DNA of 64,000 bases, taken from positions 401,859 to 465,858 of the forward strand of contig JAIYAT010000020.1 of assembly GCA_027488905.1 (NCBI GenBank), read 5' to 3'. The translations under genes were made by a program, and so were the position numbers. Every line of letters begins with the position of its first letter. The first letter of the stretch is position 1. The stretch comes from Bacteroidota bacterium. GTDB lineage: Bacteria; Bacteroidota; Bacteroidia; UKL13-3. The notes below the pieces were generated by a model, which ran no database searches, had not been told where the DNA came from, and saw only the letters and a list, made by a program, of their open reading frames with translations. Below are positions 45,351-54,662 of this stretch, piece by piece.

Positions 45351-48300
45351 TTATTGCAATAATTCCATTATTTCTTCTACATCTATTTGCTTAATTATTG
45401 AAGCATCTTCCTCAATAATATTTTCTGCAAGTAATTTCTTTTTTTCCTGAAGTGCTAAAATCTTCTCTTCAACAGTGTCTTTTGTGATAAATTTATAGAT
45501 AAACACATTTTGAGTTTGCCCAATTCTATGCGCTCTATCAATAGCCTGGCGCTCCACTGCCGGATTCCACCATGGGTCAATCATAAAAACATAATCAGCT
45601 TGCGTTAGGTTCAAACCGAAACCACCTGCCTTTAATGATATCAGGAAAAACGGAACATCCCCTTCTTGAAAACGATTCACCATTTTTTGCCTTGCATCAT
45701 TGGTCATTGAACCATCTAGGTAACAATAGTCAATTTTTTGTGCTTCCATCCATTGTTTGTAAATGGCTAACTGACTCACAAACTGGGAAAAGATGAGTAC
45801 TTTATGTCCTTCTGCCAAGGCGGTTTCTGCCATGGCAATTACCTCATTAAACTTGCCACATTCACCTTCAAATTCCGGGTTTACCAATTTTGGGTGATTG
45901 GCAATTTGCCTTAGTTTGGTTAAGCCTTGCAATAAAGTAAAATGACTTTTACCCAAACCCAATTCCCTTACAGATTTTATGATTTCGTTTCTATAATAAG
46001 ATTTTACTTTTTCGTACTGTTCTGCTTGCTCTGTGCCCATTTCGCAGTAAACCACTTGCTCCATTTTAGCAGGCAAATCCTTTGCAACTTGGTCTTTCTT
46101 GCGCCTAAGTATAAAAGGATTAATTAATGCTTTTAACTGCTGCATTTTTAACAAGTCTTTCTGCTTCTCAATAGGGTAAACAAATCGCTCATTAAAAGAT
46201 TGCAGACTCCCTAACAAACCAGGATTAACAAAAGCCATCTGACTCCATAATTCTTGCACACTATTTTCTATTGGCGTTCCTGTTAGCACTAATTTATTTG
46301 TGGCATACAATTGCTTAACAGCCTTAGAAACTTGTGAGTTGGCATTTTTTATGGATTGGCTTTCATCTAAAATAATATAGTTAAATTTTATAGCCTTAAA
46401 TATTTCTAAGTCTACCCTAACTGTTCCATAAGTAGATATCACTAAGTCATAGCCAATAAAGTACTTGGCGTTTTTTATTCTATTAACACCCGTATAAATT
46501 AAGATTTTAAGTCCTGGTGTAAATTTTCTCGCCTCATTAAACCAATTAAATACCAAAGAATTGGGCACAACAATTAAAGAAGTTCTAATGAAGGTTTGCT
46601 TTTCTTCCTTAGATTTAATGGTAGAATGGTGGGCAATTCCTCCGTTTTGCAAGTACAGTTCTTTTGCGGTGGCTTGCTTTTTTGTTTCGGTTTGAACCAA
46701 AGGCGATGGCGAATCAAAAATACTTAATTGTACACCTGTTGCACCTGTTTTTAAAGCATCTTCAAACTCAAAATTTGAATCTTCAGTTTTGCCAACACCC
46801 GATTGATATAATTCTTTTTCCTTTTGAATTAACGCAAGTGTTTGAATGGTTTTTCCTAAACCCATATCATCTGCCAAACACCCGCCAAACTGATTATCTT
46901 TTAAAAAGTAAAACCAATCAAAACCTCCTTTTTGGTAAGGACGTAAAGTTCCTTTGAAATTCTCGGGCATATCAGTTTCTCTCATTTGCCCATAGCTTAA
47001 CATTTTGCTTAGCTTATCACTTAGTTTTAAATACTTTCCTCCAGAATGGGATAACTCTTCAATTAAACCAATATGATGTTTATCTAAAACAATTTCTTCT
47101 TCGCTGCTGCTAAACTCAAAAATACCAGTAAGGTTACCAAACCACTCTTCTGGAATAATTGCAACTAAACCATTTGGCAAAATAAATTCTCTTTTGCCTT
47201 TTAAAATATACTCCCTTAAGGCTATAAATGAAAAAGAGTACTCGCCAAAACGCGCAATTGCATTTACATCAAACCAATCTTTTCTTTCGCTTACCTCAAT
47301 TTTCAGTTCCCTCGGACCAATGTAAAACCTAGCGCTTTCGCTATTTTGCTTAACAGATATATTTGCTGCTTGTAGGTCTTCATGCACAGCATTTAACCAA
47401 TCTAAAAATACATACTTATTGGCACCTTGTAACCCTAAAAATCCATCATTGGAGGCTTTCTCAATTTTAGCCTTAGCTAAAGTAAAATAAGGCCCGTGCA
47501 CATGGGTAAGCCCAATTTCTTCCAAGAACTTTCTTTTACCTTCTTCCCATTTGGTATTTCTCCCAACCCTTTCAAAATGATATCCTGTATCACTTTTTAT
47601 AAGTTTGGCTTGAACCAAATTTTCCGATAGATAATCGAAAGTTGCGTTACCATATTCAAACTCTAATTTCAAAGCCACTTCATTTTCAAATAAGGATTGC
47701 ATATTTAGAATGCTTTTCCCATCTGGATAAGCCGATTTTATCGCAAAACAATCCGTTTTTACATCGTACTTTTCTACCAATTGCAATACAAATTTTGAGA
47801 GGTAAGTTTCTTCCGATTTCTTAGGAATTTGAATGTATCGTTTATTCATAAATGGCATTAGTTTTTTACCATCTATATTTTTTTCAAAATCATAAACTAC
47901 ATTTTCTACCATTAACCATGCAGGAGTTTGAGAAATAATCTGTGCTCCCTTATACATAAATTCAACCTTTTGGTTTTTGTACCTTAAAGTTGGGTAATAC
48001 CTAATTCCTTCGGGACTGTTTTTAAAATGAAACCAAATATTGGCACGCTCATCTCCAACTGTTAATTTAACCGAGGTAGGATTATTATCATTGCCAATTT
48101 TATAAATCGTTTTTCCTCTTAGCGCATTCAGAACTTTATTCATGCGCTCTTCAATAAAGGGTCTAATAGACTCCTCTATAAGTTCCTTTGAACAATATTT
48201 CTGAAAAAACTCATTGGTTCTAATTTTACGCTTTAACTCAGTATTAAATCTTTTAAAGATATAATCATCGTCCACCTCATCTAATAATTTTATAAGCTTA

Positions 48301-48509
48301 AAATCTTCCTCACTAATTCCGCTGTTAAAATAATCTGCTGTTTTAGAAAACACCCTTTGATGGGTTAAGGTATAAGCTCCTTTACCATTTACTTGAACCA
48401 CATGAGGCTCTAGCAGCCAACCCAAATAGGGATGCTGAAAAAAGGCATATACCAAAGCAAAGGGTTGTGTGTTTACAACTATCAATTCACTACACTTTAA
48501 GCAGGGCAA
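45351..48509 (-). CDS. SNF2-family DEAD/DEAH helicase, non-ATG start
   Basis: The 1052-residue protein has an N-terminal region of about 540 residues, then a SNF2 ATPase core. The core has [13 protein letters not shown] (Walker A), DESQSIKN (motif II, DESQ instead of DEAH), [17 protein letters not shown], and the second lobe ending [14 protein letters not shown] and [16 protein letters not shown]. Such bacterial Swi2/Snf2 (RapA/HepA-like) proteins remodel protein-DNA or RNA polymerase complexes. No ATG exists before about codon 125. The frame opens with TTG at 48509, and a second TTG at 48485 just before [14 protein letters not shown] is equally plausible. Two GGTTYRAACC sites occur. Confidence 0.9.
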   Translation of the reverse strand: MPCLKCSELIVVNTQPFALVYAFFQHPYLGWLLEPHVVQVNGKGAYTLTHQRVFSKTADYFNSGISEEDFKLIKLLDEVDDDYIFKRFNTELKRKIRTNEFFQKYCSKELIEESIRPFIEERMNKVLNALRGKTIYKIGNDNNPTSVKLTVGDERANIWFHFKNSPEGIRYYPTLRYKNQKVEFMYKGAQIISQTPAWLMVENVVYDFEKNIDGKKLMPFMNKRYIQIPKKSEETYLSKFVLQLVEKYDVKTDCFAIKSAYPDGKSILNMQSLFENEVALKLEFEYGNATFDYLSENLVQAKLIKSDTGYHFERVGRNTKWEEGKRKFLEEIGLTHVHGPYFTLAKAKIEKASNDGFLGLQGANKYVFLDWLNAVHEDLQAANISVKQNSESARFYIGPRELKIEVSERKDWFDVNAIARFGEYSFSFIALREYILKGKREFILPNGLVAIIPEEWFGNLTGIFEFSSSEEEIVLDKHHIGLIEELSHSGGKYLKLSDKLSKMLSYGQMRETDMPENFKGTLRPYQKGGFDWFYFLKDNQFGGCLADDMGLGKTIQTLALIQKEKELYQSGVGKTEDSNFEFEDALKTGATGVQLSIFDSPSPLVQTETKKQATAKELYLQNGGIAHHSTIKSKEEKQTFIRTSLIVVPNSLVFNWFNEARKFTPGLKILIYTGVNRIKNAKYFIGYDLVISTYGTVRVDLEIFKAIKFNYIILDESQSIKNANSQVSKAVKQLYATNKLVLTGTPIENSVQELWSQMAFVNPGLLGSLQSFNERFVYPIEKQKDLLKMQQLKALINPFILRRKKDQVAKDLPAKMEQVVYCEMGTEQAEQYEKVKSYYRNEIIKSVRELGLGKSHFTLLQGLTKLRQIANHPKLVNPEFEGECGKFNEVIAMAETALAEGHKVLIFSQFVSQLAIYKQWMEAQKIDYCYLDGSMTNDARQKMVNRFQEGDVPFFLISLKAGGFGLNLTQADYVFMIDPWWNPAVERQAIDRAHRIGQTQNVFIYKFITKDTVEEKILALQEKKKLLAENIIEEDASIIKQIDVEEIMELLQ
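45608..45617. repeat. GGTTYRAACC site, CA centre, extended
   Basis: GGTTCAAACC followed by GAAAC, in the SNF2 gene, within the conserved motif coding for GGFGLNLT. Confidence 0.8.
46689..46698. repeat. GGTTYRAACC site, TG centre, extended
   Basis: GGTTTGAACC preceded by GTTTC, in the SNF2 gene. It is read as Val-Gln-Thr in a poorly conserved insert between motifs. Confidence 0.8.
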
Positions 48510-48544
48510 GATAGTTCAAAAGCTAAATATGAATCAAGTTTTAT

Positions 48545-49348
48545 TCAGCTTATTTTTAAATCTAATTCTCCTTTAAAAACTTGATTTGCAGGCCCCACTA
48601 GCCAAATGTCAGAAAAATGGCTAGGTTCAGACATATAATTAAACCTAATTGTTAGTTCGCCTCCCATTACTTTAATAGTAACAGAATGATTTCCAATGGG
48701 TAATCCAACAAACTTAGCAGCGGCCAAAGCCACCGCAGTTGCTCCAGTGCCACAACTCAAAGTTTCATCTTCCACGCCACGCTCATAAGTTCTAATGGAT
48801 ATATCTTTCAAACCTAACAAATTTGCAAAGTTCACATTAATACCAGATTCGCGATAGTTTGGATTGTATCGAATAGCTTTAGCTAAATCCACGATAGGCA
48901 ACTCTTTTACATTTTCAGATTTAAACTGCACATAATGTGGCGAACCTGTATTCAATTCATAAACACCTTCCTCCAAATAGGAAATTTGGGTTACGTCAAT
49001 CATTTTCAAAGCAACTTGTTGGGTACTTAAATCAATTTTAACTTCATGCAAACCATCAATTGCTTCAAATACTGCTTCTTCGCCAATGATACCTAACTCA
49101 TGCATAAATCTCCCAAAACACCTACCCCCATTGCCACACATAGAGCTTTCTTGTCCATCACTATTATAGTACTTCATGTATGGCATTCCAGCCCTTTCTT
49201 GCAACAAAATCAACCCATCTGCTCCAACCCCAAACCTACGGTCGCATAATTTTGCAACCAAAGCAACATCCTCTATTGGAAATTTCAAATCTCTGTCATC
49301 TATCATCACAAAGTCATTTCCAGTTCCTTCGTATTTATAAAACTTCAT
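48545..49348 (-). CDS. dapF: Diaminopimelate epimerase
   Basis: DapF converts LL- to meso-diaminopimelate for lysine and peptidoglycan. The 267-residue protein has both catalytic cysteines: Cys71 in SMCGNGGRCFG and Cys199 in SCGTGATA, the cofactor-free two-base pair. The N-terminal KYEGTGNDFVMID is standard. lysA, the next enzyme of lysine synthesis, is 4 kb away on the opposite strand. It lies 5 bp after the one-TM protein gene. Confidence 0.96.
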   Translation of the reverse strand: MKFYKYEGTGNDFVMIDDRDLKFPIEDVALVAKLCDRRFGVGADGLILLQERAGMPYMKYYNSDGQESSMCGNGGRCFGRFMHELGIIGEEAVFEAIDGLHEVKIDLSTQQVALKMIDVTQISYLEEGVYELNTGSPHYVQFKSENVKELPIVDLAKAIRYNPNYRESGINVNFANLLGLKDISIRTYERGVEDETLSCGTGATAVALAAAKFVGLPIGNHSVTIKVMGGELTIRFNYMSEPSHFSDIWLVGPANQVFKGELDLKIS

Positions 49349-49353
49349 TCGTT

Positions 49354-50241
49354 TTACTCCCCTAGTTTATGCAATTTTCCATCATCAAAAAGATGATATT
49401 CCATAAAGTTGATGTACAAATGATAAACCTTATTTTGACTATCAAAAGTTAATACAAGGCCTGGTAATTTATCCATATCATACAGCAACAATTTTTTTCC
49501 ATCAAAAATATAACCCCTAAAATGCAATTCAGAATCCCAATACTCCACCAAAAGTTGCCTTTTCAAAGGAATCTCACTTTTTAGAATTTCTTTAATTGCC
49601 AAAATTTCTAGCAGGCTGTCTGCAAAAAGACTATCTGTCTGAACGCGCAACTTTCCCAATTTTGAATCTATATCTTCTTTTTCAATGACACCAAACAAAG
49701 TATCTGACACAAAGTAATCGCCAATAATTGGAGATTGGTCATCTTCCAAATATGGTATTATCTCACTTCCAATAGAAGTTGTAGATTTTGCAGTATCGGT
49801 CACTTTGTTTGTGCTATTCTTAAGTTGTATTAAACTACTATCTGCCTTCAAAAGACTATCTAAAGCAATAGTTTTAGCTTTCTTTCCCTTAAAAATATTG
49901 AATCGTTCAATTAAAGTAGTTCTTTGTTTACCGCTATTTAATTTCTCAGAATATCTAACACTAAAAAAGTAATCCACTATCAATACAATACATAACAAAG
50001 AAATGATAGCATATAACCAACCCCATCTTTCTGGCTTTTTTATAAGCAATTCTGGTTCATCATATTCTGCCAAACCATCTTCAAGGATTGCTTTCCTGTT
50101 TCTTAGGTAAAACTCAAAATCCTCATGAAAAGCCATGTCATTATCTAAGCGTTGCTTAAATAATTTTGCCTCTTCAGGTTTCATTTCGTTCCTCAAGAAT
50201 TTTTCAAAAAAGTACTGATGCTTGTCGTATTGAATTTGCAT
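49354..50241 (-). CDS. Single-pass membrane protein with anti-sigma-like N-terminus
   Basis: The 295-residue protein has an N-terminal cytoplasmic part of about 70 residues with EKFLRNEMKPEEAKLFKQRLDNDMAFHEDF, split here by helix turns, resembling the helical start of FecR-type anti-sigma factors and gliding-type regulators. One membrane helix follows (about 74-93, LYAIISLLCIVLIVDYFF), then a mainly polar periplasmic region with a beta-rich end (FRGYIFDGKKLLLYDMDKL). No sigma factor gene is adjacent, so regulation is only a suggestion. It is probably co-transcribed with dapF. Confidence 0.55.
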   Translation of the reverse strand: MQIQYDKHQYFFEKFLRNEMKPEEAKLFKQRLDNDMAFHEDFEFYLRNRKAILEDGLAEYDEPELLIKKPERWGWLYAIISLLCIVLIVDYFFSVRYSEKLNSGKQRTTLIERFNIFKGKKAKTIALDSLLKADSSLIQLKNSTNKVTDTAKSTTSIGSEIIPYLEDDQSPIIGDYFVSDTLFGVIEKEDIDSKLGKLRVQTDSLFADSLLEILAIKEILKSEIPLKRQLLVEYWDSELHFRGYIFDGKKLLLYDMDKLPGLVLTFDSQNKVYHLYINFMEYHLFDDGKLHKLGE

Positions 50242-50389
50242 GAAGCCTTGGTTACATCAAAGGCAAAATTGAACATTTAATTGGTAAAATTTTAGGGTAT
50301 TTTCATCCGTTAGACATTATGTTAAAAAAACCTGCCAATTTGCAGGGTGGAATAATTTTTGAAATTTTAAACAAAACCAAATAGCAGAT

Positions 50390-51832
50390 ATGAAAAAATA
50401 CATTGGAATCTTTGCAATTGCTAGCCTTGGAGGTTTGGCAGCATTGGGCATTCACAGTTTCATACAAAAGGATGAAACTGCAAAATTTACAGAAAACTAC
50501 CTGGCAAAATATGCCAGTATTTCAGAAAGCACTAACCGACCAGATTTTGTTGAGGTGGCAGAACTAGTTACTCCTACAGTTGTGCATATTATTACTACCG
50601 TAAATACAAGTTCAGAAGAAAATGTTGATCCCTTTGGCGGTTTTTTTGGCTTTAGCATTCCACAAGGCCCTAGACAAGGTTCTGGTTCTGGGGTAATTAT
50701 CTCTGAGGATGGTTACATTGTTACCAATAATCATGTAATTGATGGCGCGAGCAAAATCACAGTCATTTTAAATGATAAAAGAGAATACGCAGCAGAATTA
50801 TTAGGGAAAGACGCAAATACAGACTTAGCCCTATTAAGAATCGACGAAAAAAGTTTACCCTTCTCTGTAGTAGGTAACAGCGACGAGGTTAAAATTGGTC
50901 AATGGGTTTTGGCAGTAGGCAATCCATTTAACCTTACATCCACAGTTACCGCTGGTATCGTTAGCGCAAAAGGTCGCGGTTTGAACCTAATTAGAGACCC
51001 TCGTAATCCTGAAACCCAATATGCAATTGAGTCTTTCATTCAAACTGACGCAGCTGTAAACCCAGGAAATTCTGGTGGTGCGCTTGTATCAACTGAAGGA
51101 AAACTAATTGGCATCAACACAGCCATCGCAAGTCAGACTGGCCAATATGCCGGGTATTCCTTTGCCATACCTTCCAACCTAATGAAAAAAGTAATTGAAG
51201 ATTTAAGAAAATATGGAAGTGTTCAACGTGGCTTGCTTGGTGTTCAAATACAAGACGTAACCAACGACCTAGCAGAAAGGGAAGGCTTAAAAGAGGTTAA
51301 GGGCGTTTTTATTGCTAAAGTTAATGAAAACAGCGCCGCCGAAGCTGCAGGAATAAAAGATAAGGATGTTATTATAAGCATTGATGGGGAATCCGTAAAA
51401 TCCACCAACGAATTGCAAGAAAAAGTTGGAAAGAAAAGCCCTGGCGACAAAGTATTGGTTGGTCTATTAAGAAAAGGGTCAAAACTTGAATTAAACGTTA
51501 CCCTAAAAAGCAAAGAAGGTAAAACCACTTTGGAAGTGAAAGAAAAAACTGAAACCAATAAAATATTAGGTTGTGAGTTCGAAAGTATTCCAAGAGAAGA
51601 AAGAATTAAATTAAAGATTTCAAATGGGGTAAGGGTAAAGAAAGTTGGAGAAAGCAGTAACCTTAGAAAAGCAGGAGTGCCAGCAGGTTTTATTGTGACC
51701 AAAATTGGTGAAACCGCAATTTCTACGGTGACACAACTCAAAGAAATCCTTGAAAACAAAAAAGGAGGAGTACTCTTAGAAGGAATCAACCCAGACGGCA
51801 GCAAAGGCTATTACGGGTTTGGGATTCAGTAA
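50390..51832 (+). CDS. HtrA/DegP-family periplasmic serine protease
   Basis: The 480-residue exported protein has a signal or anchor (GIFAIASLGGLAALGIHSFI) and a trypsin-like domain with His115 (TNNHVIDG), Asp145 (NTDLALLRID) and Ser228 (NPGNSGGAL). Two PDZ domains follow, about residues 275-370 and 385-480. It degrades or refolds misfolded envelope proteins. It is preceded by a 148-bp gap that holds a 5-bp hairpin CCTGC/GCAGG (50331-50346) of unknown use. One GGTTYRAACC site lies in the protease domain. Confidence 0.95.
   Translation: MKKYIGIFAIASLGGLAALGIHSFIQKDETAKFTENYLAKYASISESTNRPDFVEVAELVTPTVVHIITTVNTSSEENVDPFGGFFGFSIPQGPRQGSGSGVIISEDGYIVTNNHVIDGASKITVILNDKREYAAELLGKDANTDLALLRIDEKSLPFSVVGNSDEVKIGQWVLAVGNPFNLTSTVTAGIVSAKGRGLNLIRDPRNPETQYAIESFIQTDAAVNPGNSGGALVSTEGKLIGINTAIASQTGQYAGYSFAIPSNLMKKVIEDLRKYGSVQRGLLGVQIQDVTNDLAEREGLKEVKGVFIAKVNENSAAEAAGIKDKDVIISIDGESVKSTNELQEKVGKKSPGDKVLVGLLRKGSKLELNVTLKSKEGKTTLEVKEKTETNKILGCEFESIPREERIKLKISNGVRVKKVGESSNLRKAGVPAGFIVTKIGETAISTVTQLKEILENKKGGVLLEGINPDGSKGYYGFGIQ
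50978..50987. repeat. GGTTYRAACC site, TG centre
   Basis: GGTTTGAACC in the htrA gene, read as Gly-Leu-Asn. Confidence 0.8.
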
Positions 51833-51834
51833 GA

Positions 51835-51895
51835 AGTCGATGGTCCATGGTCGATAGACGATAGAATGCTATCGACTATGGGCTATCGCCTATAG
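51835..51895. repeat. Palindromic CCATGG/CGATAG repeat cluster left of the AraC-VOC pair
   Basis: GTCGATAG (51850-51857) pairs with CTATCGAC (51869-51876); with one mismatch the stem grows to twelve (51846-51857 with 51869-51880). TCCATGGTCG (51844-51853) recurs inverted at 53344-53353. There is no T run, so a terminator is unlikely. Confidence 0.65.
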
Positions 51896-51932
51896 AATTG
51901 ATATGTACCACGCTAAGAAACTCTCCAGGTAA

Positions 51933-52748
51933 ATGAACTATCAGACATTTAAGCCACATAAGGACTTAGAATCCATAGTCAAATTTTATTGGACATTGGA
52001 AGTGCCTTTTGACCCAAAAAATCAAAAGCAAAAAATCGTACCTGATGGATGTATTGAAATGACATTTAACCTTGGCGACAAGATTAAAAGATATACTTCC
52101 GAAACGGAGTTTATATTTAATCCAAATGCTATGTTAATGGGACAGCGAACCAAATCATATTATATTGAACCAGTTGGAAATGTTGACACAATAGCAATTT
52201 GCATCTATCCCCATGGATTTGCAAACTTCGTAAATATACCACTCGAAAATTTAGTTGACCAAGAAACACCTATTGAAGATTTATTCAATAAAATTCAAGC
52301 AAATGAGTTGGAGCAAAACATCATTAAAGCAACCAATTCAATAGATCGTATTGAGATTATTGAAACATTTCTTTTGAATAAACTCAGCGAAGAGACAACA
52401 ATTGAAAACATTGTAAAAACTACGGTGGAAACTCTTATAACATCTAAAGGAAGTACGCCTATTAATGTCATATTGAAAGATAATTTATCAAAAAGAAGAC
52501 AACTCGAAAGACATTTTAAGAAGCAAATTGGAATAAGCCCAAAGCAATTAAGCAAAGTAATCCGTTTACAAGCGACCTTACAAATGTTGATTAGCCAAAA
52601 TTCTGAAACATTGACTGAAATTGCTTATGAGAGTGAATACTTCGACCAAAATCACTTCATAAAAGACTTCAAAGAATTTGTTGGAGTAACACCCAAAGAA
52701 TTTTTAGGGAATGAAAATATGGTTCTTTCTAGCCTTTTCTATAAATAA
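51933..52748 (+). CDS. AraC-family transcriptional regulator with DUF6597-like N-terminus
   Basis: The 271-residue protein has an N-terminal cupin-like domain (FKPHKDLESIVKFYWTLEVP, VPDGCIEMTFNLGD, PHGFANFVNIP) seen in a group of AraC regulators that sense unknown ligands. The C-terminal double HTH contains LSKRRQLERHFKKQIGISPK and IAYESEYFDQNHFIKDFKEF, then GVTPKEF. It should bind DNA near its targets, possibly the VOC gene 77 bp downstream. Codon choice and the flanking inverted repeats set this pair apart from its neighbours. Confidence 0.85.
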   Translation: MNYQTFKPHKDLESIVKFYWTLEVPFDPKNQKQKIVPDGCIEMTFNLGDKIKRYTSETEFIFNPNAMLMGQRTKSYYIEPVGNVDTIAICIYPHGFANFVNIPLENLVDQETPIEDLFNKIQANELEQNIIKATNSIDRIEIIETFLLNKLSEETTIENIVKTTVETLITSKGSTPINVILKDNLSKRRQLERHFKKQIGISPKQLSKVIRLQATLQMLISQNSETLTEIAYESEYFDQNHFIKDFKEFVGVTPKEFLGNENMVLSSLFYK

Positions 52749-52794
52749 AATTCGGTCTGTCGCATTTATACTATTTCGACCCCAAACATCAACC

Positions 52795-52802
52795 TACTTT
52801 TG
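52795..52802 (+). promoter_or_regulatory. Minus-7 element of the VOC lipoprotein gene
   Basis: TACTTTTG matches TAnnTTTG exactly and lies 24 nt before the ATG. The upstream element is weak (TTCG at 52775-52778, 16 nt away), as expected for a promoter that needs an activator such as the adjacent AraC protein. Confidence 0.45.
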
Positions 52803-52825
52803 TCTAAATTTTAACAACAACCCAT

Positions 52826-53323
52826 ATGGCAATAAGAATAATAATAATTGCAACAGCCTTTTTAGGCGTTTGTCTTGCTTCATGTACAAACTCCAACAAG
52901 TCAAACTCAGAATCAATAACAAAAGACTCGTTGACAAATTCAAAAGTAAATAATATGAACAGTTATATTTCAATGTTTGAAATTCCAGCAACCGAAATTT
53001 CACGAGCAGTTAATTTTTACCAAGCAATATTGGACATCAAAATTGAAAAAATGGATGTACCAGGAATGCAAATGGGAATTTTGCCTTATGAAGGACAATT
53101 GGTAACAGGTGTAATTATAAAAGCAGATGGATACAAACCATCGGCTGACGGTGTAACTATTTATCTAAACGGTGGCGAAAATCTTCAAATTATTCTTGAT
53201 AAAGTTGAAAAGAATAACGGCAAAATTATTGTACCGAAAACTGCTCATGCAGACGGTAACGGATTTTTTGCAATTTTCATTGACTCTGAAGGAAATAAAA
53301 TGGCCCTTAATTCGCCAAACTAA
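52826..53323 (+). CDS. VOC (glyoxalase-fold) domain lipoprotein
   Basis: The 165-residue frame opens with a lipoprotein signal (IIIIATAFLGVCLASC), then a Ser/Asn/Lys linker. A single VOC domain begins at NSYISMFEIPATEISRAVNF, with the second half DKVEKNNGKIIVPKT and FFAIFIDSEGNKMALNS. VOC proteins are usually cytoplasmic enzymes or binding proteins of about 120-130 residues. An internal ATG at codon 43 (52952) would give that usual form, so both an exported and a cytoplasmic product can be made on paper. The clean lipobox and exact promoter favour the lipoprotein. Confidence 0.75.
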   Translation: MAIRIIIIATAFLGVCLASCTNSNKSNSESITKDSLTNSKVNNMNSYISMFEIPATEISRAVNFYQAILDIKIEKMDVPGMQMGILPYEGQLVTGVIIKADGYKPSADGVTIYLNGGENLQIILDKVEKNNGKIIVPKTAHADGNGFFAIFIDSEGNKMALNSPN

Positions 53324-53335
53324 AAGACTACCCTA

Positions 53336-53358
53336 TGGAATAACGACCATGGACTATG
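53336..53358. repeat. Inverted copy of the CCATGG repeat right of the AraC-VOC pair
   Basis: CGACCATGGA (53344-53353) is the exact reverse complement of TCCATGGTCG at 51844-51853. CTATGG and ACTATG flank it, as in the left cluster. Confidence 0.6.
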
Positions 53359-53385
53359 TGACTTTTTTAACTATTTTCGCGCAAT

Positions 53386-54618
53386 ATGGAAATAGTGAAT
53401 GGACAATATACCGCTAGTGGTATTGCGCTAACGGAAATTGCCAATGAATTTGGCGCACCAGTTTATGTGTATGATGGAAATACCATTGTAAATCAATTTA
53501 ATACTTTAAAACAAGCTTTCGCTCCAATAGATATAAAGGTAAAATATGCTTGCAAGGCCTTAAATAATACTGCAATCCTAAAGCTGCTTAAAAAACAAGG
53601 TTGTGGACTAGATACTGTTTCTATCAATGAGGTTTTATTAGGATTAAGGGCTGGGTTCGAACCAAAAGACATCATATTTACGCCAAACTGCGTGAGCATC
53701 GAAGAAATTCAAGAAGCTGTAAACTTAGGGGTTCATATAAACATTGATAATATCTCCATCCTTGAACAATTTGGAACCATCTACGGCAACTCTGTTCCTT
53801 GCTGCATTCGCATTAACCCGCACATTCTTGCAGGTGGAAACACTAAAATCTCTACAGGCCACATCGATTCTAAGTTTGGTATTTCAGTATATCAGTTGCG
53901 CCACGTAGTAAGAGTGGTAAAATCTGCCAATATCAAAGTAAATGGTTTACACATGCACACTGGCTCAGATATTTTGGATGCAGGTGTTTTCTTAGAAGGA
54001 GCAGAAATATTATTTGATGCCGCAAAAGACTTCCCTGATTTAGAATTTGTTGACTTTGGCTCTGGCTTTAAAGTAGCTTATAAAGAAGGGGATATTACTA
54101 CAGACATTCAAGAGTTAGGAGCAGCCTTATCGGCTAGGTTCCTTGAGTTTTGTGAATCCTATGGTAAAAACCTAGAACTTTGGTTCGAACCAGGAAAATA
54201 TTTAGTGAGCGAATCTGGCTATTTTCTGGTGAAAGTTAATGTGCTTAAACAAACCACTGCCACAGTTTTTGTGGGCGTAGACAGTGGACTAAATCACCTC
54301 ATTCGCCCTATGCTTTACGATTCCTATCATCACATTGTAAACCTTTCCAACCCAGAAGGCAAACAAAGAATTTATACGGTTGTTGGCTATATCTGCGAAA
54401 CCGACACATTTGGTTGGGACAGAAAAATCAACGAAGTGCATGAAGGTGATATCCTTTGCTTTAAAAACGCTGGTGCATATGGCATTACCATGAGCAGCAA
54501 TTATAATGCTAGGTTCAGACCAGCCGAAGTGCTTATTTATAATGGCAAAGCCCAACTCATCAGAAAAAGGGAAACCATGGATGACCTTATAAGAAATGAA
54601 GTGGAAGCCCACATTTAA
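53386..54618 (+). CDS. lysA: Diaminopimelate decarboxylase
   Basis: LysA makes lysine from meso-diaminopimelate using PLP. The 410-residue protein is a fold-III PLP enzyme: Lys57 in KYACKAL holds the cofactor, HIDSKFGIS and HMHTGSDI bind phosphate and substrate, EPGKYLV is the conserved Glu-Pro-Gly, and CETDTFGWDRK carries the active-site Cys-Glu-x-Asp. NAGAYGITMSSNYNARFRP closes the site. Two CG-centred GGTTYRAACC sites are present. Confidence 0.95.
   Translation: MEIVNGQYTASGIALTEIANEFGAPVYVYDGNTIVNQFNTLKQAFAPIDIKVKYACKALNNTAILKLLKKQGCGLDTVSINEVLLGLRAGFEPKDIIFTPNCVSIEEIQEAVNLGVHINIDNISILEQFGTIYGNSVPCCIRINPHILAGGNTKISTGHIDSKFGISVYQLRHVVRVVKSANIKVNGLHMHTGSDILDAGVFLEGAEILFDAAKDFPDLEFVDFGSGFKVAYKEGDITTDIQELGAALSARFLEFCESYGKNLELWFEPGKYLVSESGYFLVKVNVLKQTTATVFVGVDSGLNHLIRPMLYDSYHHIVNLSNPEGKQRIYTVVGYICETDTFGWDRKINEVHEGDILCFKNAGAYGITMSSNYNARFRPAEVLIYNGKAQLIRKRETMDDLIRNEVEAHI
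53654..53663. repeat. GGTTYRAACC site, CG centre
   Basis: GGTTCGAACC in lysA, read in the third codon phase as Phe-Glu-Pro. Confidence 0.8.
54182..54191. repeat. GGTTYRAACC site, CG centre
   Basis: GGTTCGAACC in lysA, read as Phe-Glu-Pro within the conserved WFEPGKYLV motif. Confidence 0.8.
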
Positions 54619-54662
54619 CATTTAATCTTTTTGTATTGAACCCAACCTTAAATTAAACACAA

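Noticed and set aside
50331..50346. CCTGC/GCAGG hairpin upstream of htrA as an operator
   Set aside because: Only five base pairs, no second copy and no match to a known site; too weak to claim.
51244..51804. Frame of about 186 codons opposite the htrA PDZ region
   Set aside because: Ser/Leu-rich shadow of a conserved domain, with no independent support.
26737..54191. GGTTCGAACC copies resemble the tRNA T-arm (GGTTCRA)
   Set aside because: Each lies in frame inside a well-supported protein gene, with no acceptor stem, anticodon arm or CCA nearby.
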